In this document: positions 30,983 to 39,983 of the stretch, piece after piece
How the letters are laid out: each line of letters starts with the position of its first letter
Position numbering within the stretch: the first letter of the stretch is position 1
Assembly (NCBI GenBank): GCA_963738135.1
Contig: CAVTVK010000001.1
Coordinates: 124,001 to 188,000, forward strand
DNA from: Bog-473 sp963738135
Lineage (GTDB): Bacteria > Actinomycetota > Acidimicrobiia > Acidimicrobiales > RAAP-2
Direction: 5' to 3'
Length of the DNA stretch: 64,000 nt
Notes under the pieces: model-generated
Database searches by the model: none
What the model was told of the DNA's origin: nothing
The model's input: only the letters and a program-made list of their open reading frames with translations
Made by a program: the position numbers and the translations under genes

Positions 30983-31750
30983 TCGATGGCGTCGCGGAAC
31001 GACCCGATGAAGGTCGGCCGCCCCGTCGGGCCCCTGCTCTTCCAGCAGGCGACGGACCAGCGCCGAACCCACCACGACCCCATCGGCCACTTCGCACACC
31101 TGCGCCGCCTGATCCGGCGTCGAGACGCCGACGCCGACGCACACCGGCATGTCCGTGCAACGGCGGATCCTCTGGACGACCTTCGTCACGTCCGATCCCA
31201 GGTCGACGCGCTCTCCCGTCACGCCCATGCGGGCGACGGCGTAGACGAACCCCCGAGCCCGGGCACAGATGCGCTCCACCCGGTCCGGCGGCGAGGACGG
31301 CGCCACGAGCAGGACGGTGTCGACGCCGGCGGCATCCGCTTCGGCCGCCCACGAGCTGATCTCCTCGATCGGGAGGTCGGCGATGATCGCCCCGCTGATG
31401 CCGGCGGCGGCCAGCGAGCGGGCCATGCGCTTGTGCCCGGCCCGGAACACCAGGTTGTAGTAGGTCATCACGGCGATGGGGACCGGAGCCTCGGCCCGCG
31501 CGATGCCGTCGACGACCTGGTCGGGCACGGTGCCCCGCTGCAGCGCGCGCAGCGCCGCCTCCTGAATCACGGGTCCGTCCATCATCGGGTCGGAGAACGG
31601 GATGCCGACCTCAACGGCATCGGCTCCGGCCGCGATCACGGCAGCCAACGATTGCGTCCAGTCCTCGGTCATGCCACCCATGAGGTACGGAATCAAGAGC
31701 TTGCGGCCCCGCTCCCGGCTGGCCCGAAGCTCCTTCTCGAGATCAGGCAT
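30979..31750 (-). CDS. trpA: Tryptophan synthase alpha subunit, frameshifted near the C-terminus
   Basis: About 256 residues. The catalytic Glu lies in ADAVEVGIPFSDP and the Asp in IADLPIEE; the phosphate-binding loop is VCVGVGVSTPDQA. It cleaves indole-3-glycerol phosphate to indole, passed to TrpB. The frame reads correctly to EQGPDGAAD and then goes out of register. Removing one base from the GG at 31012-31013 gives the normal end, FIGSFRDAID with TAG at 30979-30981. Start ATG 31750 overlaps the trpB stop by 8 bases. The unshifted frame would run on to 30839 inside the SGNH gene, which is implausible. Confidence 0.9.
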
Positions 31751-32942
31751 CAGGCCGGCGTCCGAAGATCTCGCGCACCTGGGCCACGTCCTTGTCACCG
31801 CGGCCGGACAGGGTGATCAGCACCGAGGATCCCGCCGGCAACGTGTCGGTGCCGGCGTTCTTGGCCACCCAGGCCACGGCGTGCGACGACTCCAGCGCGG
31901 GGATGATGCCCTCCGTGTGGCTCAGCAGCCGGAACGCGTCGAGGACCTCGTCGTCGGTGGCCAGGGAGTACTCGGCCCGCCCCGTGGCCGCCAGGTGTGC
32001 GTGTTCGGGACCCAATCCGGGGTAGTCCAGTCCGGCCGAGATCGACTCGGCCTCCTCGATCTGCCCGGCCTCGTCCTGCAGCAGCCGCGAATGCATGCCG
32101 TGCAGGACGCCCGGAATGCCGTTCGTGACGGCGGCGCCGCCGGCCGCTTCCACGCCGACGAGCCGGGCCGGCGTGTCGACGAAGCCGGCGAAGGTCCCCG
32201 CCGCGTTCGAGCCCCCTCCGACGCAGGCGACCACCACGTCCGGGACGCCGCCCTCCAGCAGCTCGGCACATTGCTGGCGAGCTTCGTCGCCGACGACGCG
32301 CTGCAGTTGGCGGACCATGTAGGGGAAGGGGTGCGGCCCCATCACCGAACCCAGGCAGTAGTGCGTGGTGTCGACCGTGGCCACCCACTCCCGCATCGCT
32401 TCGTTGACCGCGTCCTTGAGCGTCCGGCTCCCCGAGGTCACGGTCCGCACCTCGGCGCCCAGCAGCTCCATGCGGAAGACGTTGAGCTCCTGGCGTTGCG
32501 TGTCCACCTCGCCCATGAAGACGGTGCACTCCAGGCCGAACAACGCCGCTGCCGTGGCGGAGGCCACGCCGTGCTGGCCCGCCCCGGTCTCGGCGATCAT
32601 GCGCGACTTGCCCATGCGCTTGGTCAACAACGCCTGACCCACGACGTTGTTCAGCTTGTGCGAGCCCGTGTGGGCCAGATCCTCCCGCTTCAGGAAGACG
32701 CGGACACCGAGGCGCTCCGACAGGCGCGTGCACTCGGTCACCGGAGTGGGGCGCCCGCCGTAGTGCCGCAACAGCGAGTCCAATTCGGCGCGGAAGGCCG
32801 GGTCGACCCACGCATCGTCGAACCACTTCTCGAGCTCGAGGCAGGCCGGCATGAGCGACTCGGGGACGAAGCGGCCGCCGAACTCGCCGAAGCGTCCGTC
32901 CGCACCGGGGCGGCCCATCAGGCTCTCTGTCTCGTCGCTCAC
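31743..32942 (-). CDS. trpB: Tryptophan synthase beta subunit
   Basis: 399 residues. PLP is bound by Lys96 in AHTGSHKLNN. The phosphate loop is GGGSNAAG, and the substrate segment ETGAGQHGVA holds the catalytic Glu. It joins indole and serine to make tryptophan. GTG 32942 has GGAGG 6 bases upstream, giving the N-terminus SDETESLMG before the conserved GEFGGRFVPESL. It is the third gene of the distal trpC-F-B-A block and overlaps trpA. Confidence 0.96.
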   Translation of the reverse strand: MSDETESLMGRPGADGRFGEFGGRFVPESLMPACLELEKWFDDAWVDPAFRAELDSLLRHYGGRPTPVTECTRLSERLGVRVFLKREDLAHTGSHKLNNVVGQALLTKRMGKSRMIAETGAGQHGVASATAAALFGLECTVFMGEVDTQRQELNVFRMELLGAEVRTVTSGSRTLKDAVNEAMREWVATVDTTHYCLGSVMGPHPFPYMVRQLQRVVGDEARQQCAELLEGGVPDVVVACVGGGSNAAGTFAGFVDTPARLVGVEAAGGAAVTNGIPGVLHGMHSRLLQDEAGQIEEAESISAGLDYPGLGPEHAHLAATGRAEYSLATDDEVLDAFRLLSHTEGIIPALESSHAVAWVAKNAGTDTLPAGSSVLITLSGRGDKDVAQVREIFGRRPDA

Positions 32943-32990
32943 CCGTCCCTCCAGTCGTAGGGCTCCTCGACCACGGCGTCGACCAGCGGA

Positions 32991-33623
32991 TCACGCGTCG
33001 GCGAGGTCGGCGTAGGCCTGCCGAGCGTTGGCGATGAACTGGCGCAGGAGCAGCGGGTCCTTGCGGCCCGGTGCCGCCTCCACGCCGGTCGAGACGTCGA
33101 CGCCGCCGGGTCGGAGGTGGGCGACCGCATCGGCCACGTTGTCCGGCCGCAAGCCTCCCGAGACGATGAGCCGATGGTGGTTGGAGACCCCCTCGGCCAG
33201 GCGCCAGTCGAACACCTGCCCCGAACCCGGGTTCTCCCCGTCGACCAGAAGGAAATCGGCGCCGAAGTCCTCGAAGCGCGCGATGGTGCGGTCGCCGGCC
33301 GGGAACGCCTTGATGACGATGGGCACGCGGGCCCGCACCCACTTCGTCTCGTCGGCGGACTCGTGGCCGTGCATCTGCGCGGCACCCAGGCCGGCGACCC
33401 GGACCGTCTCGACGATGCGCTGGGGGGCCTCGTCGCGGAACACGCCCACGGTCAGCACGTGCTCGGGCAGGCGCTTGGCGATGTCCGCGGCCAGTTGGAC
33501 CGAGATCTGCCGGGGCGAGGGGGCGAACATGAACCCGACCGCCGATGCACCGAGACTGACCGAAAGCAGCGCATCGGCCTCCGACGTGATGCCGCAGATC
33601 TTGACGAACAGGTCCTCGCTCAT
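32991..33623 (-). CDS. trpF: Phosphoribosylanthranilate isomerase
   Basis: 210 residues forming a beta-alpha barrel. The catalytic Cys is in VKICGITSEADA, the catalytic Asp in FLLVDGENPGSG, and the phosphate loop is LIVSGGLRPDNV. It converts PRA to CdRP. The start ATG 33623 overlaps the trpC stop (33620) by 4 bases. In many other actinobacteria this step is done by the bifunctional PriA. Here a dedicated TrpF is present next to hisA, so HisA is probably monofunctional. Confidence 0.94.
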   Translation of the reverse strand: MSEDLFVKICGITSEADALLSVSLGASAVGFMFAPSPRQISVQLAADIAKRLPEHVLTVGVFRDEAPQRIVETVRVAGLGAAQMHGHESADETKWVRARVPIVIKAFPAGDRTIARFEDFGADFLLVDGENPGSGQVFDWRLAEGVSNHHRLIVSGGLRPDNVADAVAHLRPGGVDVSTGVEAAPGRKDPLLLRQFIANARQAYADLADA

Positions 33624-34409
33624 CGTGCGCCGACGGAGTGCCCGACCAGCTCGCGCAGTTGTGCCGGTCGGTCCGCCGCCCGCATCAGTGTCTCGCCGAC
33701 CAGAATGGCGTCGTACCCGGCCTCGGCCAAGCGCCGGGCGTCGGCGGCGTCGCGGATGCCCGACTCAGCGACGGCGACCACGCCCGATGGGATGTGTGCC
33801 GCCAGCGCGCAGGCCCGTTCGTGGTCGACCTGGAACGTGCGCAGGTCGCGCTGGTTCACCCCGATCAACGTGGCACCGGCACCAAGAGCACGCGTCAGCT
33901 CCTCCTCGTCGTGCACCTCCACCAGCGCGGCCAGGTCGAGCTTCTCGGCCAACGCCGCGCAGGCCACCAGCTCGGCGTCCGAGAGCGCGGCGGCGATGAG
34001 CAGCACGGCGTCCGCGCCCATGAGGCGGGCGTCGGCCACGTCAGCCTGCTGCACGGTGAAGTCCTTGCGCAGCACCGGCAGGCCCGAGGACTGGCGGGCT
34101 GTCGCCAGATCGGCCGTCGACCCGCCGAAGAACTCGACATCGGTCAGCACCGACAGGCAGGCGGCGCCGCCGGCGACGTAGTCCTTCGCCACGAGATTGG
34201 CTTCCAAGGCCGGGGTCGAGGTCGCCCTTGGAGGGCGACCGCCGCTTGATCTCGGCGATGCACGAGAGGCCGTCGCTGCGCAGTGCGCCTCTGAAGTCCC
34301 GGGGCGGTGGGGTGCCCGCCGCCTGTTCGACCAGGTCGGGAAGGGCGCGGCCGTCAACCGCAGCGCGGGCCCGGTGGGCAGTGAGGATGTCCGCCAGGTA
34401 GGTGGGCAT
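33620..34409 (-). CDS. trpC: Indole-3-glycerol phosphate synthase, interrupted by one frameshift
   Basis: About 262 residues when joined. The first frame starts at ATG 34409 (PTYLADILTAHRARAAVDG) and includes the catalytic Lys in CIAEIKRRSPSKGDLDP. The second frame continues with ALEANLVAKDYVAGGAAC, then SVLTDVEFFGGS, the second Lys in LPVLRKDFT, and AESGIRDAADA. The join falls in the run GGCCGGGG at 34208-34215; one base fewer restores the protein. It closes the indole ring of the tryptophan pathway. Both halves are well conserved, which favours a sequence error over a real lesion. Confidence 0.88.
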
Positions 34410-34519
34410 GACGCTTCAGCGTAGCGGCGCGCCCTTTCGGTCCCGGTCCACTCCCCGCCCCGGGCGGGCGGTGCGGCCCCGGCCCGGCCTCACGGTAGGG
34501 ACGGAGGCAGCGTCGGATG

Positions 34520-34730
34520 TCAGTCGCGCAGGCGGCTGAGCACGCGCTGACGGCGCTGGCGAGCCTCCCGTGAGAGTTCGCACGGCGGCACCGCAGCGGA
34601 TGCGGGTGACGTGCTGGCGTCGTGCAGCATCTCGGCCAGGCCCGCGTAGAGGACCTCGATGGTGAAGTCGTCGACCTCGATGGCAGCTATCTCGCCTGCC
34701 GTCGTCAGCGATGTGGATGACCTTGACCAT
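34520..34730 (-). CDS. Small protein of unknown function, probably frameshifted
   Basis: ATG 34730 overlaps the stop of the preceding small gene (TGATG). The first frame gives MVKVIHIADDG and then loses sense. The neighbouring frame continues as GEIAAIEVDDFTIEVLYAGL, then AEMLHDAS and a basic C-terminus ending in RQRRQRVLSRLRD. A single missing base near 34705 would join them into about 70 residues. The composition (acidic strand, then helix) is protein-like. I recognise no family. Confidence 0.45.
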
Positions 34731-34897
34731 CAGTCGGCCAATACGCGGGTGCGGAGCTCGTCGCCCTGCCGCTCGATGGCGATCGAATCACCGTCACGGA
34801 AAATCCAGCCCACCTGGCGCCAGGGCGCAAGATCGGGCAGGGCCGGTGCGCTGTCGCCAGCGCGTCCGCTTTCCGTGTCAGTCGCAACTTCCCCCAT
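34730..34897 (-). CDS. Small protein of unknown function (55 aa)
   Basis: ATG 34897 opens a 55-residue frame ending at TGA 34730-34732. After a variable N-terminus it reads PDLAPWRQVGWIFRDGDSIA and then IERQGDELRTRVLAD, a compact beta-type sequence. It overlaps the next small gene by one base and shares the direction of the trp genes. I recognise no family. Coupling and composition are the only support. Confidence 0.5.
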   Translation of the reverse strand: MGEVATDTESGRAGDSAPALPDLAPWRQVGWIFRDGDSIAIERQGDELRTRVLAD

Positions 34898-35010
34898 GGT
34901 GCAAGCGTGCGCCCCGGTTGTCTCATGTACGGTGACGTCAGGTTGCAGTCCCGGTGCCGGTGGCCATGACGGTTCGGGGGCATCGGACCGGGTCAGTGGG
35001 CGGTCTGGGG

Positions 35011-35050
35011 CCGGGCGGGCCGGGCGTGCCGGGCGGGCCCGGGCGGGCCG
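35011..35050. repeat. 9-bp GC-rich tandem repeat (CCGGGCGGG)
   Basis: Four near-identical units run from 35011 to about 35047, with one extra C before the last. It lies in the 154-base gap (34898-35051) downstream of the DUF6186-like gene. Besides folding potential on the G-rich strand, it is the second of three 9-bp minisatellites in the window. Confidence 0.8.
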
Positions 35051-35051
35051 C

Positions 35052-35249
35052 TCAGCGGGCGAAGAGGTGCCAGCCCGCCCACATCCAGGACAGGACCAGC
35101 ACGACGCGGAGGACCGGTCCCCTCGCCAGGCGCTCCAGCACGACGGCGGGGCGGGCCGGCTGGGAGCCCGCAGCGTGGGAACGGGCCCACAGGGCGAGCG
35201 TGGCCAGACCGAGGAGGGCCCAGACGGTGTAGGAGAGGGCCGAGCTCAC
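35052..35249 (-). CDS. Small one- or two-helix membrane protein (DUF6186-like)
   Basis: A 65-residue protein. N-terminal helix SALSYTVWALLGLATLALWA, a short basic loop, then a second helix LRVVLVLSWMWAGWHLFAR. This layout matches small actinobacterial membrane proteins annotated DUF6186. The start GTG 35249 overlaps the upstream gene's stop as GTGA, so the pair is coupled. The function is unknown. It is part of the insertion between ygfZ and trpC. Confidence 0.68.
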   Translation of the reverse strand: MSSALSYTVWALLGLATLALWARSHAAGSQPARPAVVLERLARGPVLRVVLVLSWMWAGWHLFAR

Positions 35250-35728
35250 GACGGCTCGGGTCGGGGCGGTCGGTGGCCTCGACTCCCTTTGCGCACGATG
35301 GCGGCACCGAGGCACAGCCAGAGGAAGAACACGAGTGCTTTGAGGATGTAGTGACGATCCACGGCATCGAGCATGGAGCTGAGCGTCGGGTGGTCGGCGC
35401 GGCTGCCCCGGGCGGCATAGTCGGCCAGTTCCCAAACCACGATCACGACGAAGAGGACGACCCAGGCCCGCCACGGATGGCTCGTGTCGGTCCCGAGCTC
35501 GGGGTGACGCGGGCGAAGCGGCCATCGCACGAGCACCAGGACCGCCAGGCCCACGATCGGGATCGCGGTCACCACGTTGGCTGGCCTGCTGAACGCGGTC
35601 GTCGTCGCCGCCACCAGCGCGTAGGCCGCGGCGGCGACGAGGAAAATCGTGCGCGGCAACGACGGTCGGTGCTGGTGGAGCGGCGAACGGCCCCGCGGTG
35701 CTCCGCCCGACCCCTCCGCTGCGGACAC
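35246..35728 (-). CDS. Four-helix membrane protein, function unknown
   Basis: About 160 residues from GTG 35728, a start chosen because it lies just after the ygfZ stop (35746). Four hydrophobic segments are visible: TIFLVAAAAYALVAATTTAF, VVTAIPIVGLAVLVLVRWPL, AWVVLFVVIVVWELADYAA and LKALVFFLWLCLGAAIV. Between helices 3 and 4 is the loop HPTLSSMLDAVDRHY. Its stop overlaps the DUF6186-like start. Similar pairs of small membrane proteins occur together in actinobacteria. No function can be assigned. Confidence 0.65.
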   Translation of the reverse strand: MSAAEGSGGAPRGRSPLHQHRPSLPRTIFLVAAAAYALVAATTTAFSRPANVVTAIPIVGLAVLVLVRWPLRPRHPELGTDTSHPWRAWVVLFVVIVVWELADYAARGSRADHPTLSSMLDAVDRHYILKALVFFLWLCLGAAIVRKGSRGHRPPRPEPS

Positions 35729-35745
35729 CGGTGCGATCGCTTCTG

Positions 35746-36757
35746 TCAGCCCGACTCGGTGGCGGCTGTTCCGCTGAGGGGCAGGAGGCTCACCCGAGCC
35801 GGACGCGAGCCGCCGACGCCCTCGCCAGAGCGCACCCGGACAGGGCCCGGGGCCTCGACGCTGCGATGGAGGTAGGCCAGCGCCACCCACGTGCCGAGCT
35901 CGCCGCTCCAGGCCGCGGAGGTGATCGACCCCAGGACCTTGTCGTCGGCGGCGCCGTCGCCGGCGGGCGCCTCCCCCGCATGGAGGGTCATCCCGCGGGT
36001 CAAGGGCGCATCGTCATCCGCCGGCGCCACCACGCCCACGAGCCGGCGGGGCACGTTGGAGCCACGGGCGTCCAAACGGGCCACGAGCTCCTGGCCCGTG
36101 TAGCAGCCCTTCGTGAAGTTGACGGTGCGCTCCACCAGGCCGGCCTCGGCGGCGATCGTCTTGCTCGGTGAGCTCGGTCCCCATGGCGGGGATCCCCGAG
36201 ACGATGCGGCACGCCTCGACCGCGTCGGCTCCACAGGCGATGACGCCCTCGGGGAGCGAGGCGTCACCCGGTCCCAGGACCACGTCCTCGGGTCCCAGGA
36301 GATCGACGCCGGTCCACCCGTTCCAGGCGAAGGGCAGGGCCAGCACGCCCCGCTCGGCCAGCACCGTCAACAGGCCGGCCGCCGCCGCTCCCACGCCAGT
36401 GCCCCGCAGGGACAGGTCACGCCAGGCGAGCGGCTCGAGCTCCACCTTCGAACGGAGGAGGAAGCGTTGCAGGCGCGCCCGGACGGCGTCGCCATAGCCG
36501 CGGTCGACGTCGAGCACGAAACCTTGCCCGTCGGTGCGGGTCACGCGCAGCAGCGCCGACAGCTTGCCGTCCGGTTCCAGCAGCAGCGAGTCCGCCGAGG
36601 CGCCCACGGCCAGCGCGGTGACATCCTGGCTGAGTTGACCCTGCAGGTATGCCTCGGCATCGGGCCCGCGCACGGCCACGATGTCGCGGCCGGCCCGGAA
36701 CGCCCCGGCGCCCCGGCGCAGGGCCTCGGTCTCGGCGTCGAGTGCGGCCGTCGTCAC
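35746..36757 (-). CDS. ygfZ: YgfZ/GcvT-like folate-binding protein, interrupted by one frameshift
   Basis: About 336 residues when joined. The N-terminal frame starts at GTG 36757, overlapping the trpE stop (GTGA): TTAALDAETEALRRGAGAF, then YLQGQLSQDVTAL. It goes out of register after MGTELTE. The other frame continues KTIAAEAGLVERTVNFTKGC and completes the diagnostic YgfZ motif KGCYTGQE. One extra base near 36163-36164 explains the break. YgfZ proteins act with folate in repair or assembly of Fe-S enzymes. The Cys of the motif is intact. Confidence 0.85.
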
Positions 36758-38352
36758 GGGAGCGCCTGGGATCTGCGGGCGGCGCTCATGCCGCGCGCCG
36801 CGGTGACGGCCACCAGCAACGCACCGGCCTTGTGCGCGCACTCCTCGTCCTCGCTCTGGGGGTCGCTGTCCGCCACGATCCCCGCCCCCGCCTGCACGCT
36901 GGCCCGGCCGTCCGGCGTCACCACCATGGTGCGGATGGCGATGGCCGTGTCGACGTTGCCAGAGAAGTCGATGTAGCCGACGACGCCCCCGTACACGCCG
37001 CGCTTGGTGGGCTCGAGCTCGTCGATGATCTCCATGGCGCGCACCTTGGGCGCGCCCGAGAGTGTCCCCGCCGGCAGCGTCGCCCGCAACACGTCGATCG
37101 GCCCCTTGCCCTCGGCGAGCTCTCCCGAAACCTGTGAGGTGATGTGCATGATGTGGCTGTAGCGCTCGATCGTCATGAGCTCGTCGACCTTCTCCGTGCC
37201 GAAGCGCACGACGCGTCCCACGTCGTTGCGGGCCAGGTCCACGAGCATGATGTGCTCGGCCAGCTCCTTGGGGTCTTCGGCCAGCTCCCCCTCGAGCAGC
37301 CGGTCGTGTTGCTCGTTTTCGCCGCGCGGTCGCGACCCGGCGATCGGCCGGGAGATGACGACGCCGTCGCGCAACCGCACCATGGGCTCGGGCGAGGCAC
37401 CGACGACGGTCACCTCGGGAAAGCGCAGGAAGTACATGTAGGGACTCGGATTCAGCAGGCGCAAGGCGCGGTAGACGTCGTAGGAGTCGGCCCCGAGGTC
37501 GAGGTCGAAGCGCTGTGACAGCACCACCTGGAAGATGTCGCCGGCCCGGATGTACTCCTTGGCCGCCTCGATAGAGGCCTTGTAGGCCTCCGCGCTCACC
37601 GTGCGCTCCGCCTCGGCCTTGGGGAGCCCGGGGCGCGGCGCGGCCACCATGGGGCGGGGGGCCGATCCGTCCGCCGGCCGCGCGCAGTCGGCCGCCAACT
37701 CGACGAGGCGCGCGCAGGCGCCCTGGTAGGCCGCTGTGACTGCCGCGGCGTCGACGGCGCCGTCGGCGCCGTCCGGGCCCTCCGGCACCACGACGTTGTC
37801 GACCAGGACGATGTGCTGGCGCCAGTGGTCGAAGGCGCAGAACTGTCCGATGACGACCAGTGCGGCGTCGGGGTGACCCACGTCGTCGTAGGGCACGTCG
37901 GGCAGGCGCTCGACCTCACGCACGACGTCGTAGCCGAGATACCCGACCAGGCCGCCGTGCAGCGGCGGCAGCCCGGCGAGGGCGGGCGACTGGAAGCGCG
38001 CCACCATGTCCTCCACGGCGGCCAGGATCCCGTCGTCGGAGGCGGGCAGGCCCAACGGCCCGCTGGTGTCGACGTGTCTCCCCCGCGCCGTGAGCGTGGC
38101 CAGCGGACGACGCCCCACGAAGGAGTAGCGACCCCAGCGCTCGCCGCCCTCCACCGACTCGAAGAGGAAGCCGTCCCCCTCCCCCACGACGTTGGCGAAG
38201 CAGGTGACGGGTGTCAGCGTGTCGGCCACCACCTCACACCAGACCGGCACGATCGTGTGCGCCTTGGCCAGCGCGGCGAACTCGGCAGGATCGGGGTGGA
38301 AGTCCAGGGCGCCCGCCGGCGTTGCGGAGCCCGGACCACCGCCGGCGGTCAC
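36754..38352 (-). CDS. trpE: Anthranilate synthase component I
   Basis: 532 residues. The N-terminal regulatory part includes FLFESVEGGERWGRYSFVG, with the conserved LLES-like feedback element. The chorismate-binding domain has RAGDIFQVVLSQRF, NPSPYMYFLRF, GASPEPMVR, IAGSRPRGE and GAGIVADSDPQSE. It makes anthranilate from chorismate with a glutaminase partner (TrpG), which is not in the window. GTG 38352 overlaps the hisI stop as GTGA, linking the his and trp parts. An open extension to 38418 is rejected because it overlaps hisI. Confidence 0.95.
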   Translation of the reverse strand: MTAGGGPGSATPAGALDFHPDPAEFAALAKAHTIVPVWCEVVADTLTPVTCFANVVGEGDGFLFESVEGGERWGRYSFVGRRPLATLTARGRHVDTSGPLGLPASDDGILAAVEDMVARFQSPALAGLPPLHGGLVGYLGYDVVREVERLPDVPYDDVGHPDAALVVIGQFCAFDHWRQHIVLVDNVVVPEGPDGADGAVDAAAVTAAYQGACARLVELAADCARPADGSAPRPMVAAPRPGLPKAEAERTVSAEAYKASIEAAKEYIRAGDIFQVVLSQRFDLDLGADSYDVYRALRLLNPSPYMYFLRFPEVTVVGASPEPMVRLRDGVVISRPIAGSRPRGENEQHDRLLEGELAEDPKELAEHIMLVDLARNDVGRVVRFGTEKVDELMTIERYSHIMHITSQVSGELAEGKGPIDVLRATLPAGTLSGAPKVRAMEIIDELEPTKRGVYGGVVGYIDFSGNVDTAIAIRTMVVTPDGRASVQAGAGIVADSDPQSEDEECAHKAGALLVAVTAARGMSAARRSQALP

Positions 38353-38756
38353 GGCGCGGGCACTCCCGGGCCCGTGCCGATGCTCCGGAAGAAGCACGTC
38401 CGCTCCCCCGTGTGACACGCCCCACGGCCGTGCTGGTCCACCAGGACGACCAGGGCGTCGCCGTCGCAGTCCATCCGCACCTCGCGCACGTACTGGCGGT
38501 CGCCCGACGTCTCGCCCTTCTGCCAGTACTCGTCCCGGCTGCGGCTGTAGAACCAGGTGCGTCCCGTCTCCACCGTGCGGCGCAACGCCTCGGCGTCCAT
38601 GTAGGCCACGGTCAGGACGGTGCCGTCGGTCACGTCCTGCACGACGGCGGGCACCAGGCCGCCCGCCTTTTCGAAGTCCACCAGGCGCGCCAGCCCCTCG
38701 TCGAAGGTCAACGGCACCCCCTCGGGCACGCCCTCGGGCACTGCAGTATCGGACAT
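38349..38756 (-). CDS. hisI: Phosphoribosyl-AMP cyclohydrolase
   Basis: 135 residues. Core motifs TVLTVAYMDAEALRRTVETG and TWFYSRSRDEYWQKGETSG match HisI. The metal-binding residues are in MDCDGDALV and GRGACHTGERTCFF. It opens the purine ring of PR-AMP in histidine synthesis. The fused HisE domain is absent, and no hisE is seen nearby. ATG 38756 is the first good start. It lies 32 bases after the GroES-like gene and is coupled to trpE. Confidence 0.93.
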   Translation of the reverse strand: MSDTAVPEGVPEGVPLTFDEGLARLVDFEKAGGLVPAVVQDVTDGTVLTVAYMDAEALRRTVETGRTWFYSRSRDEYWQKGETSGDRQYVREVRMDCDGDALVVLVDQHGRGACHTGERTCFFRSIGTGPGVPAP

Positions 38757-38788
38757 GGTTCCGGCTTCGACTTCCGCTTCGGGCGCGC

Positions 38789-39184
38789 TCACAGGTAGAG
38801 CCCCGTACCGCTGTCGTTGCGCGGGGAGGCGATGGCGTGGATGTCGCGCTCGCGGAGAATCACGTACTCCTCGCCGTGCACCTCGACCTCGAAGCGGTCC
38901 TCGGGGTTGAACAGCACGGTGTCGCCGGCCTTGACCGTGCGCACGTGCGGACCCACCGCCACCGCCTCGGCCCACGTCAGACGGCGGCTGATCTGGGCGG
39001 TGGCCGGGATCAGGATGCCGGCCCGCGAACGCCGCTCACCGTCGGTCGGAGAGATCTGGACCATCACGCGGTCGAAGAGCACCGAGATCGGCTGCTTGTC
39101 CTCACCCACCGGCTGTTTTTCGGTCTTGGCCCGGCCGGACCCTTCTTTCGTCGTCGACGTGGGCACCGTTGCACGGTACCGCAC
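38789..39184 (-). CDS. GroES-like co-chaperonin family protein within the his cluster
   Basis: 131 residues. After a basic, disordered N-terminus of about 35 residues comes a Cpn10-like beta-barrel. It contains VLFDRVMVQISPTDGERRSR, the mobile-loop region AGILIPATAQ, VAVGPHVRTVKAGDTVLFN and the C-terminal YVILRERDIHAI. GTG 39184 has GGAGGG 7 bases upstream; GTG 39166 lacks a good site. True GroES is usually about 97 residues and paired with groEL. There is no groEL here, so this is probably a divergent paralogue whose role is unknown. Confidence 0.82.
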   Translation of the reverse strand: MRYRATVPTSTTKEGSGRAKTEKQPVGEDKQPISVLFDRVMVQISPTDGERRSRAGILIPATAQISRRLTWAEAVAVGPHVRTVKAGDTVLFNPEDRFEVEVHGEEYVILRERDIHAIASPRNDSGTGLYL

Positions 39185-39215
39185 GATTGCGCCCTCCCAG
39201 GTCAGGGGACACGCC

Positions 39216-39983
39216 TCAGGCCGGGCGGACGGTCACTCCCTGCGCCGCCATGTAGGCCTTGGCCTCCCCGATGGTGAACTCGCGCCGGTGGAAGATGGAC
39301 GCGGCCAGGACGGCGTCGGCACCCCCCTCGACCGCGCCGTCGACCAGGTGCTGCAACCCACCCACGCCACCCGACGCCACCACCGGGATGTCCACCGCCT
39401 CCACCACGGCGCGGGTCAGCGCCAGGTCGAAGCCGTCGCGGGTGCCGTCTCGATCCATGGACGTGAGGAGGATCTCGCCGGCGCCGTTGGCCGCGCACTC
39501 GGCCGCCCAGGCCACCACGTCCCGACCCACCGGCGTCCGCCCGCCGTGCGTGTGGACCTCCCACCCCCCGCTGCCGTCGGTCCGTGCCCGGGCGTCGATG
39601 GCCACGACGGCGCACTGGCCCCCGAACTCCTCCGCGATGTCCCGCACCAACTCCGGTCGTTCGACGGCGGCTGTGTTCACCGCGACCTTGTCCGCGCCGG
39701 CCCGGAGGAGGCGGCGTGCGTCCTCTGCCGCCCGGACGCCGCCGCCGACGGTGAGCGGGATGAAGACCTGCTCGGCCGTGCGCGCCACGACGTCGACCAT
39801 GGTGTCGCGTTCGTCCGAGGACGCGGTGATATCGAGGAAGGTGACCTCGTCGGCGCCTTCGGCGTCATAGCGGGCGGCCAGCTCGACCGGGTCGCCCTCG
39901 TCGGTCAGATCGACGAAACGCACGCCCTTCACGACCCGTCCCCCGGTGACGTCGAGGCAGGGGATCAGACGGATGCTGCGCAC
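39216..39983 (-). CDS. hisF: Imidazole glycerol phosphate synthase, cyclase subunit
   Basis: 255 residues. Starts with SIRLIPCLDVTGGRVVKGV, with the catalytic Asp11-equivalent in PCLDV. The second catalytic Asp is in LLTSMDRDGTRDG; phosphate loops are VGGGVRAAED and ASGGVGGLQH. It uses ammonia from HisH to make IGP and AICAR. GTG 39983 overlaps the hisA stop by 19 bases. A G-rich site lies about 9 bases upstream. Confidence 0.95.
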   Translation of the reverse strand: MRSIRLIPCLDVTGGRVVKGVRFVDLTDEGDPVELAARYDAEGADEVTFLDITASSDERDTMVDVVARTAEQVFIPLTVGGGVRAAEDARRLLRAGADKVAVNTAAVERPELVRDIAEEFGGQCAVVAIDARARTDGSGGWEVHTHGGRTPVGRDVVAWAAECAANGAGEILLTSMDRDGTRDGFDLALTRAVVEAVDIPVVASGGVGGLQHLVDGAVEGGADAVLAASIFHRREFTIGEAKAYMAAQGVTVRPA

